DNA of 58,713 nucleotides, taken from positions 1 through 58,713 of the forward strand of contig NZ_SEWF01000032.1 in NCBI RefSeq assembly GCF_004168285.1, given 5' to 3'. The notes below the pieces were generated by a model. That model was given only the letters and a program-made list of their open reading frames with translations. It did no database searches and was not told the origin of the DNA. Shown piece after piece: positions 53,801-58,713 of the stretch. The number at the start of each line of letters is the position of its first letter. The first letter of the stretch is position 1. The position numbers and the translations under genes are program-made. The stretch comes from Emticicia agri (GTDB lineage Bacteria; Bacteroidota; Bacteroidia; Cytophagales; Spirosomataceae).

Positions 53801-54841
53801 GGGTCTATAGGCAGTATTACTATATGCCCCCAGTAAATCCATACCTTCGTAAGAAGGCCAGCCAAAATTTTGCCCCTTGGTTGTGAGTACATTTAATTCT
53901 TCTTTGGTATTCCAACCTACATCGCCTATTAAAAATGTACCCGGGTTACCATCGTTTCTGTCGGGGCTACCTGTACCTGTTTTTATAGTAAAACGATAAG
54001 GGTTTCTTAAACCGATTGCCCACACTCTCGACTGTGCCGAACGAGGGCTACCTGGGTTCCAGTAAGGATTTGAGGGAAGTCCATCTCCGGTATTAGGGTC
54101 GATTCTGATGATTTTACCGCTTAGCGAGTTAAGCATCTGACATCTGTAAGCCCCTACGTTTTCCTGTTGCGTAATAATTCCATCGTTCAGGGCTGTCTGC
54201 CAGTAGGTTTCTCCGGCTGACCCCTGATCGGCAGAGGCATAACTGGCACCATCACCAAAACTTGCCAGTAGTGTTCCGTCAGTACCAAAAACAATATGCC
54301 CTACGCCATGAGATTCGTGCAGAACAGGCATACCTGTTGATTTGGTTTCTCCTAATATTATTTTTCTTGAATTATAGTCAATCTGAGAGAAGTTTGAGCT
54401 GGCAGTGGCTGTATAACGTGTAATACGACCAATAGTAGCATTATAATACTCATTGGTATTTGCATTATACTGCGATGTGCCAAACTTTAATAAATGATGC
54501 CTGTCAACTACATATAGTAGATATACATTTCCGTTCGAAATGAAATTGGGGTCTAAGGCAAACCCTACCATACCAAAATCCCGCCAGTCGCCTACCTCGG
54601 CCGAAATATCAATAAAAGGCTGGCTTTGCTTTACTCCATTTTCAACAATCCAAACTCTTCCGGCTTTTTCCCACACAAACATACGGCCGTTGGCATCGAA
54701 GGTAAAGCCCACTACCTGATTCCACCCTCCTAAAAAAAGCTGGTCATTAAAACCGGACGGTAGTTGTCCGAAAGATAACTCTGATAAAAAAAGTAAAATA
54801 AAAAGGTTTACTACCTTTTTAAAGGGGTAGATTTTTTTCAT
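50897..54841 (-). CDS. T9SS-exported glucose/sorbosone-dehydrogenase-like protein with PKD and three PA14 domains
   Basis: 1,314 residues with signal peptide (ends ELSFGQ). Residues about 30-470 form a six-bladed GSDH-type propeller: NQVVGFTFDANGRMFVWEKA, HESHGVGHIVFGTDGTLL, IGLRNPYRFTIKTG and LNVLTTKGQNFGWPSYEG; family members bind PQQ to oxidise sugars, but PQQ binding here is unproven. A PKD domain (YLWEFGDGSTST) spans about 475-565, an Ig/MBG-like segment about 670-755, then three PA14 units (about 765-905, 910-1045, 1055-1190) each ending with EYYENxG..VKLEW and VIPQSQLFG. The C-terminal 80 residues match a T9SS type A sorting domain (LFPNPADESITLQL, YKSGVYFIIL). Probably a surface carbohydrate-active protein. 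Confidence 0.88.
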   Translation of the reverse strand: MKKIYPFKKVVNLFILLFLSELSFGQLPSGFNDQLFLGGWNQVVGFTFDANGRMFVWEKAGRVWIVENGVKQSQPFIDISAEVGDWRDFGMVGFALDPNFISNGNVYLLYVVDRHHLLKFGTSQYNANTNEYYNATIGRITRYTATASSNFSQIDYNSRKIILGETKSTGMPVLHESHGVGHIVFGTDGTLLASFGDGASYASADQGSAGETYWQTALNDGIITQQENVGAYRCQMLNSLSGKIIRIDPNTGDGLPSNPYWNPGSPRSAQSRVWAIGLRNPYRFTIKTGTGSPDRNDGNPGTFLIGDVGWNTKEELNVLTTKGQNFGWPSYEGMDLLGAYSNTAYRPSNADRPKLDWRSGSNARGLVNGVVSNVGSSLLTGTSFGGNASTGGVWYTGSSFPAEYKDTYFHADYGGGWIRNISFDDNLNPKQVKNFVPDGSGPILYVGQQPFQDAILYVKYPGEIRRITYTQSGNKFPTAIVSLDKNFGASPLTVQFKGDQSYDPENGNLTYLWEFGDGSTSTAANPQKTFTTTGNNAYNVKLTVTDNGGAKSSAYMLVSPNNTPPVINSSTLSEINTFQVSGKTYLTLDCSASDNETSPSQLKYSWQVALFHNEHNHPEPPINQKTISTVISPVGCDGATYWYRITLMVQDAQGLESVLSKDIYPNCGGAQQTITFGGLANKLNTDVPFSINAVSSSNLPVSYYVLSGPATVIGNLVTLNGLPGTVTIAATQSGNTNFAPARPVFQSFTVSKKTDTPTTPPVQNGNGNGLAATYYDNMDLTEPKLARIDNKIDFSWATGSPASNIAVDTYSARWIGEILPKYSETYTISASADDGIRIWINNQLVLDKWVDQPITTYNFTIDLIAGQKVPIKIEYYENGGDAAVKLEWTSASQVKEVIPQSQLFGVVVPVNPTTPPDGNGNGLAATYYDNANLTTPKLTRMDSKIDFNWGNGSPDVLIGNDTYSVRWQGQILPKYTETYTFRITSDDGVKVWVNNQLKVNKWVTQSSVTNTFTMNLVAGQRASILIEYYENTGNAMVKLEWESASQTREVVPQSQLFGVEPEPVAGTGLTASYYNNRDLTSLKLTRIDKTINFNWGNGSPASSIAADTYSARWEGFLLPRTTQVYNIIMTADDGVRVWIDNRLIINKWIDQSPTTHSYAVLLSGGVKVPIKIEYYENTGGAVAKLEWSGSNQAREVIPQSQLFPKINTSGIINDSQIPETIGSFIVGETEDKEVLLFPNPADESITLQLNKLANRTVKLQMIDERGSLIHQESFINKTEHHLSLKTYKSGVYFIILEDETKEVGKSVKKLVILH
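51230..52560 (-). repeat. Three tandem PA14-coding units of about 430-460 bp
   Basis: The segment encoding SQLFG recurs near 51235, 51670 and 52130. The three copies share long stretches of DNA identity in their central parts, so they arose by tandem duplication within the gene. Confidence 0.75.
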
Positions 54842-54921
54842 AATAAATTGTTATAGGTTCTCAATAGCGTTTACACTCTTTCATTAGGATAATAACCAGA
54901 CTTTTTAGCCTGATAAAGAAA

Positions 54922-54964
54922 GTGCCACCTCTCATTAGAATTGAATCGTCTTGAAAGATGGCAC
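54922..54964 (-). terminator. Rho-independent terminator of the right-hand adhesin gene
   Basis: A 12-bp stem (54922-54933 with 54953-54964; two G-U pairs on the minus strand) with GTGCCA/TGGCAC ends, followed by TTTCTTTAT. It lies 26 bases past the stop codon. Confidence 0.75.
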
Positions 54965-54990
54965 AGTTTAATCGAATCGGGGGTTAGCGT

Positions 54991-57900
54991 TTATCTTGCA
55001 AGGGTAATATATCCTACTTTATGTACTTTTTTACCTCCAAGCTCGTAGTCAATTGCATAGAAGTACGTTCCGTCAGGTAAACCTTCACTACCAAATCTGA
55101 TACCCTGATTTGATGCTCCGTCCCAACCTTTTCCTGCTAATGTATTGTCTTTATCCTTGAAGACTAAATGACCCCAACGGTTGAAGATACTACCTGATGT
55201 GATTTTGGCACCCTCAGGAATAGTTACCTTGAAGTAGTCGTTCACACCATCTTCGTTCGGTGAGAAACCTTCAGGGATTACCACAACCCCACCTGCATCA
55301 AGCGGCAATCTCAATAATGTTGGCGATGCCTGATTAGGTTTCACCTCCATACCTGAATTTGATTTGTCTGTTACAAGTTTTCCATCGCCTATTGCTTTTG
55401 CATGCGCATAGCTTTCATAAGGACCTTCATGACCGTTGTGGAATACTTTCACTGTATAGAAAATAGAGTCCATTTTACTTACGGCCAATTGGCTTGTGGT
55501 GTCAGCTATCAATAGGTTGGCATCTTCTTTACCATCGAAATTAGGATTCAGTTTCAATGTTGAGTTCAAGCCTACTGTTGGTTTACCTACCATCACGTAG
55601 CTTACGCTATCAGCGAATGTCTTGTTCAGACTATCAGATACCTGTACATTGGTCAATTTAGAACTTCCAACATTTTTCACTAACGCTAAGTAAGTTACTG
55701 AATAACTTGTTTCATCCAGTTTCGTCGAATCTACTATCGCTAATGCTATACCAATGGCCGGTTCTGTCGGATTAATATCCACTTCTACTTCAATCGGCGT
55801 AGGGTCATTGTTGTTGGTTGGGTCGCCATCATTATCAGGGTCAGGATTTACACCATCAGTTGATTCTTCTTTCGGCTGACCATCTACACTCAATTCTGCT
55901 TTGTTGTAGAACATGCCTGCCGTAGCATTGCTAAAGTCAACTTTCACATTGAATTTCAATGCTGAAGTTTTACCTTTCTTAACGCTGCTTAACGAATCAA
56001 TCAACATATTTTTGTTCAATCCACGACCTGTAAAGTTAGGATTCACAACCAGACCTGAATCAGCTACTATCTTCACAGTATCATTCAGAATCTTCGCACC
56101 ACTGCCAAAGGCTTTCTCTAAGTCATCAACTACCTGCACACCTGTTACATCTGCATTACCCATGTTTTTCACATAGATAGTAAATGGTATAGTATACGTT
56201 TTCCCGCTTACTAACAGAGGTTCGCCAGATACTTTGCTTAAGCCTAACAAGGTTTCTTCTTTACCCGGATCATTGATTGTGTATTCGCTCACATTGTTGC
56301 CAGGCGTATTATCAATCTCATTTACTTTAGATAGCTCGGCTTTGTTCACAATCTTACCACCTGCTACCACTTTTGTTTTGTAAGTAAATGCTACACTATC
56401 ACCTGCTGATAAGCTATCCAGTTTCAGATTAACAATGCCATTAGCATAAGTAGCATTTGAACTGGCAGACACAAAGCTTAGTTTATACGGTAAGATGTCT
56501 CTTACTTCTATACCTGTTGCTTTCTTGGTACCTACGTTTTTCACAGATACTCTGTACTCAACTTCCTGATCCATCGCTACTTTATTTGCCGAAGCTGTTT
56601 TCTTCACAGCCAGGTCTACGATGGTTGTGCCAGGGGTAACTCCGCCATCGCAAGTATCAATAGCTACTTTGATGATTGAGCCTGCTGAATAACAACCTGC
56701 CGATGTGCGTTCAAACACGTAGTAAGTTCCTGCTCCTACTGCTCCCGGATTCGTAATCAATGGTGATGATGTTGAATTGGTAGCATGGAATTCAAATTGA
56801 CCTCCTACTGTAGTAATGTCAGTCAGGATTGCTGTATTCAAATCTGCTGTATTGAACGGACACACATTCTTGATTTCGGCAATCACAGTTGGTGCTGTTG
56901 CAGCTTTACCTACCGTAACGATTACTTCATTAGAACGTGGACTTTCGCACTTACCACTCAATGATTTACACTTAGCCCAGTAGGTAGTGAATTCCTGCGT
57001 TGGTGTTACTGTCAATACTGCACCTGTTGCGCCTGTTGACCAAACTATCAAACCTGTACATCCCGTGGCTGTGATAACTGTACTTTCACCAGGACAGATT
57101 TGTTTTTTGCAGTGGATGAATGGTTTGTTCGGACTTCCGAATGGTATCATTACTGGCTCGGTTACACCGCTTTCGCACTCACCTACTTTACATTTAGCAG
57201 TATATTTAACCGTGCTGTCAGGAACCAGTGTAAGTGTTTCACCTGTTGCGCCTGTTGACCATACTACGATACCTTCACAACCGCTGGCTTTGATAGTTAC
57301 TGATTCACCATCACAAACGAAGTCGGTTAAGCAAACAAGACTTGGTAAGGTAACATTGGTTACTTTCACTTGTACTGCATTCGACAATGAACTGCTACAC
57401 AAATTCGATTCTTTACAAACCGCTGTGTAAATTGATGTAGCTGTTGGTTTTACGGTTATCGAGCTACCTGTCTGACCTGTTGACCAAATAACCACTCCTG
57501 TACTACAACCTGTAGCTGTCAGTGTTACGTTTTCAGGTTTACAGATACTTGTTTTGTTAGCTGAAATTACCGGAGCTACTGCATTACAAGTACCGCAATC
57601 ATTTTTAGGTGTGATAACAATACTATTAGATGCGCCGCTGGTTCCGCAACCATTCATACAAGTTGCTGCATAAGTTCCGGCAGTGCTTACAGTTAACATC
57701 GTACCTGTGCTACCGCCTGTCCAGACAATTGTTCCGTTACAAGCACTTGCCGTCAGGATTGCTGTTTCACTTGGACAAATACTTGTTTTGTTAGCAGCAA
57801 TGATTGGTGCAGTTGGCGTAGTGCCTTGCGTAATAGTGATTACTATTGATGAACCACTGGTTCCGCAAGCTGTTATACAGATGGCACTGTAAGTTCCGGC

Positions 57901-58713
57901 TGTACCTACTGTGATACTTGTACCTGTTGCATTGTTGCTCCATTTCACAGTTCCGCCACAACCCGTTGCTGTCAATGTGGCTGTTTCATTACCACACAGG
58001 CTCGTTTTGTTGCTTGCAATGGTTGGTGAACTTGGTGTACCTCCCGTTGTAATGATTATCGGAGTTGAAGCAGTACTCACACCGCAAAGGTTGGTACAAG
58101 TTGCTGTATATGTACCTGCTGCGTTTACAGTAAGACTTGTACCTGTGTTGCCACCTGTCCAGGTTACTGTTCCGCTACAACCCGTTGCTGTCAACGTTGC
58201 TGTTTCATTACCACATAGGCTTAATTTATCAGAAGCCACTGTTGGAGGTGCCGGATTACCACCTGTGGTGATAATTACTGCATTCGATGCACCACTGGTT
58301 CCACAAGCCGTTGTACAAGTTGCTGTATATGTACCTGCTGTACCTACTGTAATGCTTGTACCAGTTGAGCCATTGCTCCAGGTTATTGTTCCACCACAAC
58401 CAGTTGCTGTAATTTCAGAAGTTTCATTACCACACAGACTTGGTTTGTTGGTAGAGATTACCGGTGCACTTGGCGTACCACCTGTTGTAATAATCACTGC
58501 ATTTGATGCACCACTTGTGCCACAAGCAGTTGTACAAATGGCTGTATAAGTACCTGCTGTACCTACGGTGATACTTGTACCTGTGGCATTATTGCTCCAT
58601 TTCACAGTTCCACCACAACCTGTTGCTGTCAATGTTGCTGTTTCATTACCACACAAGCTCGTTTTGTTGCTTGCAATGGTCGGTGCACTTGGCGTACCGC
58701 CTGTGGTGATAAT
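54991..58713 (-). CDS. Giant gliding-type adhesin, 3' part, truncated by the window edge
   Basis: 1,240 codons are visible; the frame continues past 58713, so the true start and signal peptide lie outside. From the edge inward: at least five exact 73-residue Cys-rich modules (SLCGNETATLTATGCGGTVK, TGTSITVGTAGTY, CTTACGTSG), several diverged modules, then three or more DUF11-type repeats (YRVSVKNVGTKKATGIEV, YTIPFTIYVKNMGNADVTGV, SYSVTYLALVKNVGSSKLTN), and a C-terminal CHU_C domain with IPEGFSPNEDGVNDYFKVTI, NRWGHLVF and DGTYFYAIDY, which directs T9SS type B export. It is a surface adhesin by architecture. Confidence 0.88.
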   Translation of the reverse strand: MITTGGTPSAPTIASNKTSLCGNETATLTATGCGGTVKWSNNATGTSITVGTAGTYTAICTTACGTSGASNAVIITTGGTPSAPVISTNKPSLCGNETSEITATGCGGTITWSNGSTGTSITVGTAGTYTATCTTACGTSGASNAVIITTGGNPAPPTVASDKLSLCGNETATLTATGCSGTVTWTGGNTGTSLTVNAAGTYTATCTNLCGVSTASTPIIITTGGTPSSPTIASNKTSLCGNETATLTATGCGGTVKWSNNATGTSITVGTAGTYSAICITACGTSGSSIVITITQGTTPTAPIIAANKTSICPSETAILTASACNGTIVWTGGSTGTMLTVSTAGTYAATCMNGCGTSGASNSIVITPKNDCGTCNAVAPVISANKTSICKPENVTLTATGCSTGVVIWSTGQTGSSITVKPTATSIYTAVCKESNLCSSSLSNAVQVKVTNVTLPSLVCLTDFVCDGESVTIKASGCEGIVVWSTGATGETLTLVPDSTVKYTAKCKVGECESGVTEPVMIPFGSPNKPFIHCKKQICPGESTVITATGCTGLIVWSTGATGAVLTVTPTQEFTTYWAKCKSLSGKCESPRSNEVIVTVGKAATAPTVIAEIKNVCPFNTADLNTAILTDITTVGGQFEFHATNSTSSPLITNPGAVGAGTYYVFERTSAGCYSAGSIIKVAIDTCDGGVTPGTTIVDLAVKKTASANKVAMDQEVEYRVSVKNVGTKKATGIEVRDILPYKLSFVSASSNATYANGIVNLKLDSLSAGDSVAFTYKTKVVAGGKIVNKAELSKVNEIDNTPGNNVSEYTINDPGKEETLLGLSKVSGEPLLVSGKTYTIPFTIYVKNMGNADVTGVQVVDDLEKAFGSGAKILNDTVKIVADSGLVVNPNFTGRGLNKNMLIDSLSSVKKGKTSALKFNVKVDFSNATAGMFYNKAELSVDGQPKEESTDGVNPDPDNDGDPTNNNDPTPIEVEVDINPTEPAIGIALAIVDSTKLDETSYSVTYLALVKNVGSSKLTNVQVSDSLNKTFADSVSYVMVGKPTVGLNSTLKLNPNFDGKEDANLLIADTTSQLAVSKMDSIFYTVKVFHNGHEGPYESYAHAKAIGDGKLVTDKSNSGMEVKPNQASPTLLRLPLDAGGVVVIPEGFSPNEDGVNDYFKVTIPEGAKITSGSIFNRWGHLVFKDKDNTLAGKGWDGASNQGIRFGSEGLPDGTYFYAIDYELGGKKVHKVGYITLAR
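57560..58713 (-). repeat. Tandem 219-bp repeats in the right-hand adhesin gene
   Basis: The bases for LCGNET start at 57991, 58210, 58429 and 58648, exactly 219 apart, and the diverged copy at 57772 keeps the same step. DNA similarity between neighbouring copies is high, including long identical runs. The tract continues past the window edge. Confidence 0.9.

Noticed and set aside
57911-58549. Long open frame on the plus strand opposite the adhesin
   Set aside because: It is a by-product of the repeated, Thr/Ala-rich codons of the minus-strand gene; it has no start context, repeats with the same period and resembles no protein.
57560-58713. Regularly spaced repeats resembling an array
   Set aside because: The 219-bp units are continuous coding sequence in one frame without spacer/repeat structure; they encode protein modules, not a CRISPR array.
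1-58713. Mobile elements, rRNA, tRNA, phage or defence genes
   Set aside because: No transposase, integrase, restriction, toxin or phage proteins and no convincing RNA-gene folds were found on either strand.

Overview
The window is a chromosomal segment of an AT-rich Bacteroidota, most likely a Cytophagales member. The genus cannot be fixed from the sequence. The evidence is a type IX secretion (T9SS) component (PorQ), a T9SS type A sorting domain, a gliding-type (CHU_C/type B) C-terminal domain, a TonB-dependent receptor followed by a GLPGLI gene, several -7 boxes of the form TAnnTTTG (mostly TACCTTTG), and little sign of Shine-Dalgarno sequences. There is no rRNA, convincing tRNA, transposase, phage gene or CRISPR array.

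Layout. 1-7490 (-): the 5' part of a giant secreted repeat protein running off the left edge. 7788-10787 (-): a tight cluster of two beta-propeller lipoproteins, an outer-membrane barrel and porQ. 10864-15642 (-): a 5'-nucleotidase lipoprotein, then an operon of an MpaB/Lcp-type oxygenase, a TetR-like regulator and an ABC1/UbiB kinase, with a large inverted repeat between the last two. 15864-22231 (+): a lipoprotein, pyrG, yidC and a TPR/periplasmic-binding-fold protein. 22403-24675 (-): metK with a structured leader, and an NlpC/P60 hydrolase. 25018-28624 (+): TonB-type outer-membrane protein and GLPGLI protein. 28696-30682 (-): zinc alcohol dehydrogenase and SDR. 30902-31619 (+): two Gln/Asn-rich disordered paralogues. 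31694-36460 (-): PPIase/OmpA fusion, SurA-like PPIase, MoxR ATPase. 36640-38127 (-): small conserved protein and agmatine deiminase. 38394-39875 (+): ECF sigma factor and RskA-type anti-sigma factor. 39947-46616 (-): two DNRLRE-domain paralogues, FkbM methyltransferase, GT2 and YfhO-like membrane protein. 46848-48079: DUF4286 protein and RluA-type pseudouridine synthase, convergent. 48207-58713 (-): PorE-like OmpA protein, a T9SS-exported sugar-dehydrogenase-like protein with three PA14 domains, and the 3' part of a second giant adhesin.

How the parts fit. Much of the window serves the cell surface: T9SS machinery and probable cargo, outer-membrane protein folding (two PPIases, inner-membrane insertase YidC), envelope lipoproteins and polysaccharide or glycan modification. 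Housekeeping genes (pyrG, metK, yidC, moxR) are interspersed. The least explained items are the metK leader RNA, the near-perfect inverted repeat at 13860-13997, the Q/N-rich gene pair, the OmpA insertion in a PPIase, and the missing conventional start of porQ.
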